Below are positions 34,194-45,086 of a stretch of 46,305 nt of DNA, piece by piece (the stretch's first letter is position 1; the number at the start of each line of letters is the position of its first letter). Under the pieces are notes generated by a model. It searched no databases and had not been told where the DNA came from. It saw only the letters and a list, made by a program, of their open reading frames with translations. A program made the translations under genes and the position numbers. Location: assembly GCA_903858015.1 (NCBI GenBank), contig CAIOGZ010000013.1, positions 1 through 46,305 of the forward strand, read 5' to 3'. This stretch comes from an uncultured cyanobacterium. GTDB taxonomy: Bacteria; Cyanobacteriota; Cyanobacteriia; PCC-6307; Cyanobiaceae.

Positions 34194-35610
34194 GGTTCAG
34201 GGGGGGGGGCTGGCCTGGCCGGGGCCTGGTCAAGGCCCGGCGAGATCGCGGTGGGGCAGGCTGGAGCTTGGTCGTTGTAACGCGAATAAGATGCGTATCT
34301 GCAGCAATATTGGCAAACCACGGCTGATTGGCTGTGATCTTGCTCACAGTTCGCACCAGTCTGTGGGGGCTTTCTGGAGCGCTCGTTCGCATACGCCCTC
34401 CCCCCAAGGCCCTGGCCGCGCCGGCCCCCGCAGCGGCCAGGGCATGGCTGGGGTTCGCTTCGACATCGACCCTCCCGGCCCAGGGGCGTGCAGCCGCTGG
34501 GGCGCGACATTGGGCTGAGCCCCTCGCTTGCGCAAGCTTTCCTGCCGCAGGGGGTGGGATCGAGCTTCGTGAATAAAGCGCTGTTGCAGGCCTCCGCATC
34601 TTGAGACGAAGCAACATCAAGTGTTCAGCCAGCTTGCTCTGGAGTGGTGGATGGCAACAGTTTCTGGCAGTGCGTGTTGGTAGATTCTGCGGATTTTTTC
34701 CTTTGGGAAATTGATAGCGAGCGCGTTTTATCCAGTAATCGGCGAGCATGAAATACATCTAATGCCAGGCGCCTATCGGGCTGAGATAAGTCGGCGGAAA
34801 ATAATGTTATTGCCCGGTGTATTATTAGGCTGATCGAGAGCTGCATGGCGAAAAGATCTATGTTCTAATTGTTAATTCCTTAATGCGTTGAACTTGCGCT
34901 TTGGAAAGCTTGAGACGCGCAATTTGCAGAGACTCGCGCAAGTTTAGTTGAAAATATTCAGGACGGCTTGAAAAGTCGCGCACTTTATCCAAGCATGCTT
35001 TTAAAATCAGATGTCACGCCCGTGAGCCAATCATGGAATTGCAGATTATCTGAGGCCCTAGGTAAGCATGGCTCCCGATCGGATCTGCGCTTTGGGGTGC
35101 GAGGCTTGCAACGTCTGGATCTGTCCAGGGGCGGTGCTATCAGTCTGGTTGATGTCTGCGCCATCCTTGTATAAAGATTTTGTATTAAGAGGGTATGGGT
35201 TTCGGGCTGATCCAGATTTGATGAATAAGTTTGGGGATGGTGTTGCGCGCTGGCAGGACGGGGTTTTGGGCTTGCTGTTGACTGTAAATTCTGGCCATTC
35301 GATCAAGTTTGGCAGCGGGCAAAGGGGGTCGGGAAGGCTTCCCTAAATCCGTCAAGGTCGCAATGGTCGCTTTTACCCCTAGGGTTTGCTATTGGGCAAG
35401 TTGCAACCTAGCTCTTCGGGCATGCCCGCAGTGACGCCTCTCAGGCTTTTTGCCATGCCTTGCCCCGCAAGCGGAAGCCGATGTCGCCCGATCTCAGCAA
35501 AGTTCGAACGATTGAAATATTGGCGCCTATTGACGCTGGTAAAGCAATCGCTTCTGGCCGCAGTTTGTACTACACTATACTGGGGTAGCTGGATTTGACG
35601 ATGCCGAGCG
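34194..35610. other. 1.4-kb non-coding, AT-richer stretch upstream of the TPS-CHAT gene
   Basis: Apart from the palindrome at 34333-34348, no ORF here has a recognisable product, and several short overlapping frames on both strands are all weak. Composition falls in ~34.7-35.3 kb compared with the flanking genes. The best open frames (34968-35174 and 35068-35346, plus) encode nothing I can assign; the second ends with FGDGVARWQDGVLGLLLTV, possibly a decayed gene. A long leader, an unseen small RNA or decayed genes are all possible. Confidence 0.4.
34333..34348. promoter_or_regulatory. Perfect CRP-type palindrome upstream of the TPS-CHAT gene
   Basis: TGTGATCTTGCTCACA matches TGTGA-N6-TCACA exactly and agrees at 14 of 16 positions with the consensus I recall for the cyanobacterial cAMP receptor protein SyCRP1 (TGTGATCTGGGTCACA). 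It lies about 140 bp upstream of the ATG at 34193. A ten-base exact match is expected well under once in a window of this size and composition. No convincing -35/-10 pair could be fixed between the site and the gene. The row of genes it heads ends in a cyclase, so the signal molecule would be made by the same unit. Confidence 0.65.
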
Positions 35611-37215
35611 CTACCACGTGCCGCCCCGTAGCCGCGACGGGTCGAAGCTGTAGAACTCCATCCCCACCGCCGGCCGGCCGCCCCGCCGCAGCCGCAGCCG
35701 CCCCAGCAGCTGCAGATCGTCAAACCGGTGGGAGCTTTTCAGCGTGGCAATCGGCGTGTCGTCCCCCACGAATCCATACAGCACACCGCGCCTTGCCGAG
35801 CGGTTGATCGCCTCGTTCCAGAACTGAAACCCGCGCCGATCCTTGCCATAGGCCGTGTAGCGGGCCCGGCTCTGGCCGCGCAGGGCCAGGGCCAGGAAGC
35901 CCGGCAGTTCGTAGCGGGTGCTGGCGATCAGCTCCGCCTCGCCCAGGGCCCGCCACAGCTTGGGATCGCTGCGCAGCGCCTGGCGCAGTGCGCCCGAATC
36001 CACCAGCTGGTCGGAGGTGTCGAGGCCGGGGGGGATCAGGGCCGAGGCGATGCCCCAGCGGATGTGGGCCACCACCAGCAGGCAGAGCAGCGGCACCGTG
36101 GAGGCCGTGATCAGCGCCGTGCGGCGCAGGCCCAGGTCCTGCGCCCGCCAGGCGAAGTGCCCCGAGGCGGAGCTGCCCCAGGCCGGAGCCAGCCGGTCGG
36201 CGGCCAGGGGCAGGGCCAGCCACCAGGCCGGCAGCAGCCAGGTCTGCAGCACCTGCATCCGCCCGGCCAGCAGCAGGAAGAAGGCCAGCTGGGGGAGCGC
36301 GATCCAGCGCAGGGTGCGGCGGAATTCCGCCGCCGCTGCAGCCTGGCCCGGTTGAATCTGACCCCCTTCAGCCTTGGCTGATTCAGCCTTGGCCGCTTCA
36401 GCCTTGGTGCCGCCCGCCAGGGCCCGCAGCAGGGCCAGCCCGATCGGCGGAAACAGCAGCAGCAGCTGGCTGAGCAGCAGCAGCGGCGGCCCGGCGGGAT
36501 GGAAAGCCTGCTCCGCCTGGGTGCGGGCGGCGTGGAAGCTGAACGACACCCAGCCATGGCGGCTGTTCCAGATCCACAGCGGCGCCGATACCAGCAGCCA
36601 GCCCAGCAGCACCAGCAGGGTTTCGCCGGCTCGCCAGCGGCGGCTGCGCCACGATTGGTGCAGCCGGATCGCCCCTAAGCAGAGCAGCACCAGAAAGCTC
36701 TGGTATTTGCAGAGCGTCAGCGCCCCGAGGATCGCCCCCAGGCTGAGGGCTGCGGCGGTGCTGGCGCGGCGGCTGAGCGGATGGTGGGCCAGCCACCAGG
36801 CCAGCAGGGCCAGGGCGAGCAGCAGCGGGGCATCCGGCAGCAGCAGCAGGCCGCCCCCCACCAGCAGCAGCGGCGAGCAGCTGGCCAGCAGGGCCGTGAG
36901 CAGGCCCGCCGTGGCGCCCCCCAGCTTGCGGCCGGCTTCCGCCAGCAGGCCGCAGGCCAGGGTGTAACTCAGCAGCGCCGGAACCCGCAGGGCCAAGGTG
37001 TTGCCCCCGAGCTGGTTGCCCAACCACGACCACAGCCCCGTGGCGAGGGGGTGGTCGTAGTAGCTCAGGGCCGGATGTTGGCCGTAGAACAGGTAATAGC
37101 TTTCGTCGTAACCGGGGGGCAGGATCAGGGCCGCCAGCGAGCGGAAGGCCAGGCCCGCCAGCAGGATCAACCCCAGCTGGCGCCGGTAGGTCGCCGCGGG
37201 GGGGCGAGTGGCCAT
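35611..37215 (-). CDS. GT39-family membrane glycosyltransferase (ArnT/PMT_2-like)
   Basis: A protein of 534 residues with about ten hydrophobic helices and an ATG start. Near residue 35 it has the acidic PPGYDESYYLFYGQHPALSY, then YDHPLATGLWSW, and LLLLPDAPLLLALALLAWW: the DE motif in the first periplasmic loop and a later PDAPL segment are typical of GT39 enzymes that transfer a sugar from a lipid-phosphate donor in the membrane (PF13231). A soluble C-terminal region follows. A 15-bp repeat (36371-36400, Lys-Ala-Glu-type) sits in a cytosolic loop. It starts two bases after the RND pump stop, so all three genes form one operon. The acceptor may be lipid or protein. Confidence 0.85.
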   Translation of the reverse strand: MATRPPAATYRRQLGLILLAGLAFRSLAALILPPGYDESYYLFYGQHPALSYYDHPLATGLWSWLGNQLGGNTLALRVPALLSYTLACGLLAEAGRKLGGATAGLLTALLASCSPLLLVGGGLLLLPDAPLLLALALLAWWLAHHPLSRRASTAAALSLGAILGALTLCKYQSFLVLLCLGAIRLHQSWRSRRWRAGETLLVLLGWLLVSAPLWIWNSRHGWVSFSFHAARTQAEQAFHPAGPPLLLLSQLLLLFPPIGLALLRALAGGTKAEAAKAESAKAEGGQIQPGQAAAAAEFRRTLRWIALPQLAFFLLLAGRMQVLQTWLLPAWWLALPLAADRLAPAWGSSASGHFAWRAQDLGLRRTALITASTVPLLCLLVVAHIRWGIASALIPPGLDTSDQLVDSGALRQALRSDPKLWRALGEAELIASTRYELPGFLALALRGQSRARYTAYGKDRRGFQFWNEAINRSARRGVLYGFVGDDTPIATLKSSHRFDDLQLLGRLRLRRGGRPAVGMEFYSFDPSRLRGGTW

Positions 37216-37217
37216 GG

Positions 37218-40200
37218 TTAGGGGCCGCGCCGCGGCTGGGGCTGCAGTTCAGCGGCATGGCCGCTGGCCTGCTCCAGCCCCCGCCGCAGCCCTAGCCGCT
37301 CGGCGAAGCGCTCCGCCGCCACGAAAAACACCGGCGTGGCATAAAGCGTGACCAGCTGCGACACCAGCAGCCCGCCCAGCACCACCAGCCCGAGCGACTG
37401 GCGCACATCCCCACCGGCACCAAAGCCCAGGGCCAGGGGCACCGTGCCGAGGATGGCGCCGGCGGTGGTCATCATGATCGGCCGGAAGCGCAGGGTGCAG
37501 GCCTGGCGGATCGCGCTGGTGGCGTCGGCGCCGCCTTGGCGCAGCTGGTTGGCCACATCCACCATCATAATGCCGTTCTTCTTGACCAGGCCGATCAGCA
37601 GGATCAGGCCGATGAAGCCGTAGATGTTGAGTTCGGCGTTGAAGAGGATCAGCATCGCCAGTCCCCCCACCGCCGCCGGCGGCAGGCTGGTGAGCACTGT
37701 CAGCGGATGGATCGGGTCCTCGTAAAGGATCCCCAGCACCGCGTAGATCACCAGCACCGACACCAGCAGCAGCCAGCCCATCCCCCCGAGCGACTGGGCG
37801 AACACCCGCGCATCGCCCTGGAAATCAAGGCTGCTGCCGGGCGGCAGCAATGGCTCGGCCCGCCTGCGGATCTCCTGGCTCACCCGATCGAGCGACTGAC
37901 CCGGCCCCAGGTTGAAGGAGAAGTTCACCGAGGGCAGCTGATCGGTGTGGTTCACCGCCACCAGGCCGGCCGATTCGGCCACCTGGGTGAGGCTGGAGAG
38001 GGGCACCAGGGCGCCGCTGCGGCTGCGGATCGCCAGCTTGTCGAGGTCGCTGCTGCTGCCCTGGTCCGCCGCCACCACGCCGCCCAGCACCTGGTATTGG
38101 CCATCGCCGCGCAGGATCTGGGAGATCTGCCCCTCGCCGTAGCTGGCCGCCAGGGCCGCCTGCACATCCGCCACCGACACCCCCAGCGCCGCGGCCCGCT
38201 CCCGGTCGATGCGCAGATCCAGCTGGGGATTGGCGGCCAGCAGGTCATTGTTGAGCTCCGTGAGGCCCGGGATTTCCCGCAGGCTGCGCTGCAGGCTGCT
38301 GCTCAGCCGCACCAGGTCGGCGAGCTCGGGGGTCTGCAGCGAGAACTGATATCTGGCCCGGCTGCTGGTGCCGCCGATGTTCACCGCCGCCGGCAGCCGC
38401 GCGAAGCCCCGCAGGCCCGGCACCGAGTTCACGCTGCGCCGCAGGTCTTTCACAACCTCCTGGGCCGACTGCCGCCGCTCGGCGCGGGGCTTGAGCTTCA
38501 CGAACAGCCGCCCGCTGCTGGCCGAGGCGTTCGGCCCGCCCTGGCCGATCGTGCTGTTCACCCCCTCCACCGCCGGATGGGCGAGCACCTTGCGGCTCAG
38601 CCGCCCATGCAGCTTGGCCATCGTGGTGAAGCTCACCCCCTCGGCCGCCTGGGTCGACACCGTGATCTGGCCGGTGTCGACATCGGGGATGAAGCCCTTG
38701 GGAATCAGCAGAAAGAACACCAGGCTCAGGCCCACCAGCAGCAGCGAGAGGGTCTGGGTGGGCCGGGGGTGCCGTAGGGCTTCGTCGAGGGAGCGGGCGT
38801 AGGAGCGAGACAGCCGCTCGAACTGGTGGTTGAAGGCCGCGATCAGCCGCTCGATTCCGCGCTGGCCGCGGCGCAGCAGCCCCCCGAGCCCCTGGAAGCC
38901 CCCAAGGCCAGCTTCCGCCGGCAGCGACGCCGCCTTCCTCTCCGCCGGAGCACCGCTACCGCCGGGGGCCTGCTGAAAGCGGGCGCTCAGCATCGGCGTG
39001 AGCGTGAGCCCCACCAGGCCGGAGAAGGCGATCGCCACGCTCAGGGTGATGGCGAATTCCCGGAACAGCCTCCCCAGCAGGCCCCCCATCAGCAGAATCG
39101 GCAGGAAGACGGCCATCAGCGCGATGGTCATCGACACGATCGTTGGACCGATCTCCTCGGCCCCCCTGAGGGCCGCCGTACGCCGATCGAGGCCCTCCTC
39201 CTGGAGCCGGGCGATCGTTTCCACCATCACCACGGCGTCATCCACCACGAAGCCCACGCTCAGGGTGAGGGCCATTAAGGAGAGGTTGTCGAGCGAAAAG
39301 CCCAGCACGGCCATCACCGCGAAGGTGCCGATCAACGACACCGCGATCGCCAGGCCGGGGATCAGGGCGGTGGTGGTGAAGCCGAGGAAGAGCACCACCA
39401 CCCCCACCACCAGCAGCACGCTCTGCAGGAGCGACTGCTGCACGTCGTCGATGGCGGCCCGGATGCTCTCGGAGCGGTCGTAAAGCACCCGCACATTGAT
39501 CGCGGCGGGGATTTGTTCCCGCAGCTCGGGCAACATCTCAAGGATGCGCTGGTTGATCGCCACCGCGTTGCTGCCGGGCTGGCGCTGCACCGCCAGCACG
39601 ATCGAGCGCACGCCGTTGAAGCGGCTGGCCAGCCGTTCATTGGCCACGCTGTCGCTCACTTCGGCCACATCGGCCAGCCGGATCGGTGAGCCGTTGCGGT
39701 AGGCCACCACCAGATCGGCGAAGGCGGCCGCATCGAGCAGGCGGCCGTTGTCGCGGATCGCATAGGTGCGCTCAGGCGTGTAAAGCGTGCCCGCCGGAAT
39801 CGTGGAGTTGGCGCTCTGCACCGCCGCCACCACGTCGTTCACCCCCAGCTGGCGCGACGCCAGCTGTTGGGGGCGCATCTTCACCCGCACCGCATATTTC
39901 TGGGCCCCGAAGATGTTCACCTGGGCCACACCATTCAGCATCGAGAGGCGCTGGGCGATCTGGATCTCCGCCGCCCGATTCACCTCCGAGAGCGGCAGCA
40001 CCGAGGAGGTGAGCACCAGATAGAGGATCGGCTGCTCGGCCGGATTCACCTTGCGCACCGAAGGCGGGTTGGGCATGCCGGCCGGCAGCTGCCGCTGCGC
40101 TTGGGAGATGGCGGTCTGCACGTCCTGGGCGGCGGCGTCGACATCGCGGGAAAGGTCGAACTGCAGCGTGATCTGGCTGCTCGACTGGGTGCTGCTGGAG

Positions 40201-40442
40201 GTCACCGTGCTGAGGCCCGGCAGGCTGGAGAACTGCTGCTCCAGGGGCAGGGCCACGGCGCTGGCCATGGTTTCCGAATCGGCCCCCGGCAGGGTGGCAC
40301 TCACCTGCAGGGTGGGGAAATCGATGTTGGGCAGGTCGCTGATCGCCAGCTGGCCATAGCCCACCAGGCCCGCCAGCACCAGGGCGAGGCTGAGCAGCAG
40401 GGTGGCGATCGGTCGCCGGATCGCCGCTGCGGAGAGGTTCAT
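37218..40442 (-). CDS. RND-family efflux pump (AcrB/MdtB-like)
   Basis: A protein of 1074 residues, full length for the hydrophobe/amphiphile efflux-1 branch. It starts MNLSAAAIRRPIATLLLSLA, followed by LPNIDFPTLQVSATLPGAD. Helix 4 has the proton-relay Asp pair in VGFVVDDAVVMVETIAR, and helix 10 the Lys in LIGLVKKNGIMMVDVANQLR. Two periplasmic porter loops and the funnel are present. The gene overlaps the adaptor stop by four bases. It pumps drugs, bile-salt-like or lipophilic compounds, or envelope components, from periplasm to outside with an adaptor and a TolC-like channel; no channel gene is in the window. Confidence 0.95.
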   Translation of the reverse strand: MNLSAAAIRRPIATLLLSLALVLAGLVGYGQLAISDLPNIDFPTLQVSATLPGADSETMASAVALPLEQQFSSLPGLSTVTSSSTQSSSQITLQFDLSRDVDAAAQDVQTAISQAQRQLPAGMPNPPSVRKVNPAEQPILYLVLTSSVLPLSEVNRAAEIQIAQRLSMLNGVAQVNIFGAQKYAVRVKMRPQQLASRQLGVNDVVAAVQSANSTIPAGTLYTPERTYAIRDNGRLLDAAAFADLVVAYRNGSPIRLADVAEVSDSVANERLASRFNGVRSIVLAVQRQPGSNAVAINQRILEMLPELREQIPAAINVRVLYDRSESIRAAIDDVQQSLLQSVLLVVGVVVLFLGFTTTALIPGLAIAVSLIGTFAVMAVLGFSLDNLSLMALTLSVGFVVDDAVVMVETIARLQEEGLDRRTAALRGAEEIGPTIVSMTIALMAVFLPILLMGGLLGRLFREFAITLSVAIAFSGLVGLTLTPMLSARFQQAPGGSGAPAERKAASLPAEAGLGGFQGLGGLLRRGQRGIERLIAAFNHQFERLSRSYARSLDEALRHPRPTQTLSLLLVGLSLVFFLLIPKGFIPDVDTGQITVSTQAAEGVSFTTMAKLHGRLSRKVLAHPAVEGVNSTIGQGGPNASASSGRLFVKLKPRAERRQSAQEVVKDLRRSVNSVPGLRGFARLPAAVNIGGTSSRARYQFSLQTPELADLVRLSSSLQRSLREIPGLTELNNDLLAANPQLDLRIDRERAAALGVSVADVQAALAASYGEGQISQILRGDGQYQVLGGVVAADQGSSSDLDKLAIRSRSGALVPLSSLTQVAESAGLVAVNHTDQLPSVNFSFNLGPGQSLDRVSQEIRRRAEPLLPPGSSLDFQGDARVFAQSLGGMGWLLLVSVLVIYAVLGILYEDPIHPLTVLTSLPPAAVGGLAMLILFNAELNIYGFIGLILLIGLVKKNGIMMVDVANQLRQGGADATSAIRQACTLRFRPIMMTTAGAILGTVPLALGFGAGGDVRQSLGLVVLGGLLVSQLVTLYATPVFFVAAERFAERLGLRRGLEQASGHAAELQPQPRRGP

Positions 40443-41773
40443 GGCTGCTGCTGCCTGGGCCGGTTGCCTGCGGCATTCCCTGATCCGGGCTGGCCCTGGC
40501 GATCGGCGCCCGTGCGCAGCGGGCCGCCGGGTATGAGCGCGAACTGACCCGCCACCACCACCGGCTCACCGGGCTGCAGGTCCGCCTCCACGGCGGTGCG
40601 GCGGCCATCGCTGGCCAGCACCTTCACCGGCACCAGCACGGCCTTGCCGCCGCGGGCGCCATAGACGAAGGGCCCCTGCTGCCCCCGCTGCACGGCCCGG
40701 CTGGGCAGCAGCAGGGCGCCATCGAGGCGCCGCACCAGCAGGCTGGCGTTCACGGTCTCGCCGGGGGTCAGGCCCGCCGTGTTGCCCTCCAGCCGCGCCT
40801 TGGCCAGCACGGTGCCGGTGCTGGCATTGGTGGTGTTGTCGAGCGACACGATCCGCCCCACGAGGCCCGGACGCCCCTCGATCCGCAGGCGCTGGCCCAC
40901 CTGAATCCGCTCCTCCCAGCGCTGGGGGATGCCGAACACCGCATCGAGGGGGTTGGTCTGGTTGATCACCACCAGCGGCTTGCCCTCCTGTTCGCGCACC
41001 AGGTTGCCCGGGCTGATCCGCTGCTGGCCGATGCGGCCGCTGATCGGTGCGCGCAGCAGGGTGTGGTCGAGGTTGAGGCGGGCGGCGGCCTCGGCGGCGC
41101 GGGCGGCGGCCAGCTCGGCTTCGGCGCTGGCGGCACTGCCCTCAAGGGCGGAGAGGTTGGCGCGGGCCACCAGCTCCTGGGTGCGGTAGTTCTCCTCGTC
41201 GTCGCGGCTGAGCGCCCCCTGGCGGCTGAGGCCCCCATAGCGGCGGGCCCGGTCGCTGGCCAGGCGCAGCTGGGCCTCGGCCAGCCGCCGCTGGGCCTGG
41301 GCCTCCCCGATTCGCGCCCGGGCCCGGCTGGTGTTGGCGCGGGCCTGGTCGAGGGCCACCTGATAGGGGGTGGGGTTGATCAGGGCGAGGGGATCACCGC
41401 GGCGCACCTCGGTGCCCTCCTGGAAGAAGAGGCGCTGGATCGTGCCGCTCACCTCCGGCCGCACCTCCACCGACACCAGCGGCTTCACCTCGGCGCTGAC
41501 GGGATAGCGCTCCTCCATTGAGCCTCGCTCCACCGGAGCGGTCTGCACCAGGGGCGGCGGCCGGCGGCTGGGGGCGGGGGCACTGTTCAGCTGGCCCCGC
41601 ACCAGCAGAGCCGCGGCGATCGGGGCGAGCAGCAGCAGCGGCCGCCAGGGGGCCGGAAGGCGCGACCACAGCGGCAGCCTCAGCCCCCCGCTAGGGGGCG
41701 ATGCGGCAGAGGCAGGATCGGGGGGCGGCATCAGGCCCTGATTCCGGTCGGCCCGGTCCGGTTCCGAGGCCAT
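40439..41773 (-). CDS. RND efflux pump periplasmic adaptor (HlyD/MFP family)
   Basis: A protein of 444 residues with an ATG start and a stop that overlaps the pump start. One N-terminal membrane helix (WRPLLLLAPIAAALLVRG) anchors it. The lipoyl half-motif VKPLVSVEVRPEVSGTIQRL, a coiled hairpin (~130-220, Ala/Arg/Glu-rich with ARARIGEAQAQRRLAEAQL), the second lipoyl half LLRAPISGRIGQQRISPG, and the beta-barrel (VGQRLRIEGRPGLVGRIVSL) follow in order. A Pro-rich start and C-terminus flank the domain. It bridges the inner-membrane pump to an outer-membrane channel. Confidence 0.9.
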   Translation of the reverse strand: MASEPDRADRNQGLMPPPDPASAASPPSGGLRLPLWSRLPAPWRPLLLLAPIAAALLVRGQLNSAPAPSRRPPPLVQTAPVERGSMEERYPVSAEVKPLVSVEVRPEVSGTIQRLFFQEGTEVRRGDPLALINPTPYQVALDQARANTSRARARIGEAQAQRRLAEAQLRLASDRARRYGGLSRQGALSRDDEENYRTQELVARANLSALEGSAASAEAELAAARAAEAAARLNLDHTLLRAPISGRIGQQRISPGNLVREQEGKPLVVINQTNPLDAVFGIPQRWEERIQVGQRLRIEGRPGLVGRIVSLDNTTNASTGTVLAKARLEGNTAGLTPGETVNASLLVRRLDGALLLPSRAVQRGQQGPFVYGARGGKAVLVPVKVLASDGRRTAVEADLQPGEPVVVAGQFALIPGGPLRTGADRQGQPGSGNAAGNRPRQQQP

Positions 41774-41982
41774 GGGGTGGTCCCCGGTCAGGCGAGGTCG
41801 AACTTTATCGCCTGTGCTCGCTTGCGGCGCAGCGGCGGATGTACGCCGGGAGACAGGTGGCGGTGATGGCCATGACCAGCCCGGCCCTTCAGGGGGCGCT
41901 GCAGGCGGGCATTGGGGCCATCTCCCAAGTCATCCCTGACACGCGACCACCTCCGTACAGTCGCGCCAGCGTGGGAATCGCC

Positions 41983-43710
<1,728 letters not shown>

Positions 43711-43748
43711 TTAACCCCGCCCGTCTCCGCCTCATCTCCGTGCCCCCG

Positions 43749-45086
43749 ATGGACCTGATCACCGTTGACCACGTTTCCAAGCGCTTCCCGTTGCCCGATG
43801 GCAAGGGCGAGTTCACGGTGCTCGGCGATGTGACCCTCTCGGTGCACCGCGGCGAGGTGCTGGCCCTGCTGGGGCGCAGCGGCAGCGGCAAGAGCACCCT
43901 GCTGCGGATCATGTCCGGCCTGATCCGGCCGAGCCAGGGGGAGGTGCGCAGCAACGGCATCCCGATGCGCGGTGCCAACCCCAACCTGGCGATGGTGTTC
44001 CAGAGCTTCGCCCTGCTGCCCTGGCTCACGGTGCAGGAGAACGTGGAACTGGGCCTGGCGGCCCGGCATGTGCCGCTGGCCGAGCGGCGCGAGCGGGCCC
44101 TCAAGGCGATCGACATCGTGGGCCTCGATGGTTTCGAGAACGCCTACCCCAAGGAGCTCTCGGGCGGCATGAAGCAACGGGTGGGCTTCGCCCGCGCTTT
44201 CGTGCTCAACCCGGAGGTGCTGTTCATGGATGAACCGTTCAGCGCCCTCGATGTGCTCACCGCCGAGAACTTGCGCGGCGAGATCGACGACCTCTGGAAT
44301 GCCGGCACCTTCCCCTCCAAGAGCATTTTGATCGTGACCCACAACATCGAGGAGGCTGTCTATCTGGCGGATCGGGTGGTGATCCTCGGCTCCAAGCCCG
44401 GCCGGATTCGCGGCGAACTGCAGGTGAACCTGCCCCGCCCCCACGACCGCAACCACCCCCGCTTCAAGGCCCTGGTGGATTACATCTATTCGGTGATGAC
44501 CAACCCGGACATCGCCGTGACCGGCGAGGTGGAGGGGCCCGAGAGCGGCGCGGCGGGTCCCGGCGCCGGCCCGGAGCCCTCCCCCCAGCGCAGCAGCGTG
44601 TCTCCCTTCGCCCGGCCCCTGCCGCATGTGAGGGTGGGGGGCATCAGCGGCCTGCTGGAGCTGGTGGCGGAGAAGCGCGATGGCGATGGCTCGATTCCCC
44701 AGCTGGCCCAGCGCCTGCAGCTGGAGGTGGATGATCTGCTCCCCCTGCTCGATGCGGCCGTGCTGCTGGGCTTCGCGGAGGTGGCCGACGGTGATGTGCG
44801 CCTCACCGCAATCGGCCGCGACTTCGCCACCACCACGATCCTGCGCAGCAAGGATCTCTTCCGCCAGCAGGCCCTGGGCCGGGTGCCGGTGCTCAGCAGC
44901 ATCGTGCACACCTTGCAGGAGAAGGAAAACCGCGCCATGCGCTCCGATTTCTTCCTCGGCATCTGGGACGACTACTTCCCCCTCCAGGAAGCCGAGCGCC
45001 AGCTGGCCACCACCGTGGACTGGGGCCGCTACGCCGAACTGTTCGAATACGACGCGATTGAGGGGAGGCTTTATCTGCCCAGTTGA
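43749..45086 (+). CDS. ABC transporter ATPase with C-terminal AAA-associated domain, NitT/TauT-like
   Basis: A protein of 445 residues from the ATG at 43749 (a GTG three codons earlier is possible). The N-terminal ATPase is complete: Walker A LLGRSGSGKSTLL, QSFALLPWLTVQENVELGL, signature LSGGMKQRVGFARAF, Walker B EVLFMDEPFSALD and the switch His in LIVTHNIEEAVYLADRV. After ~265 residues a linker leads to an AAA-associated C-terminal domain (PF09821 type): ISGLLELVAEKRDGDGSIPQ, then LFRQQALGRVPVLSSIVHTL and FFLGIWDDYFPLQEAERQLA. This helical domain, common in nitrate/bicarbonate-like systems, probably senses a ligand or partner and tunes transport. Confidence 0.9.
   Translation: MDLITVDHVSKRFPLPDGKGEFTVLGDVTLSVHRGEVLALLGRSGSGKSTLLRIMSGLIRPSQGEVRSNGIPMRGANPNLAMVFQSFALLPWLTVQENVELGLAARHVPLAERRERALKAIDIVGLDGFENAYPKELSGGMKQRVGFARAFVLNPEVLFMDEPFSALDVLTAENLRGEIDDLWNAGTFPSKSILIVTHNIEEAVYLADRVVILGSKPGRIRGELQVNLPRPHDRNHPRFKALVDYIYSVMTNPDIAVTGEVEGPESGAAGPGAGPEPSPQRSSVSPFARPLPHVRVGGISGLLELVAEKRDGDGSIPQLAQRLQLEVDDLLPLLDAAVLLGFAEVADGDVRLTAIGRDFATTTILRSKDLFRQQALGRVPVLSSIVHTLQEKENRAMRSDFFLGIWDDYFPLQEAERQLATTVDWGRYAELFEYDAIEGRLYLPS

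Noticed and set aside
35567..35580. GTA-N8-TAC, the form of an NtcA nitrogen-control site
   Set aside because: Six fixed bases are expected by chance many times in the window, and no gene starts downstream of it in a sensible place; it lies at the 3' side of the GT39 gene.
41701..41982. Upstream extension of the NitT-like permease frame
   Set aside because: It overlaps the start of the adaptor gene on the other strand and has no permease-like sequence before 41983.
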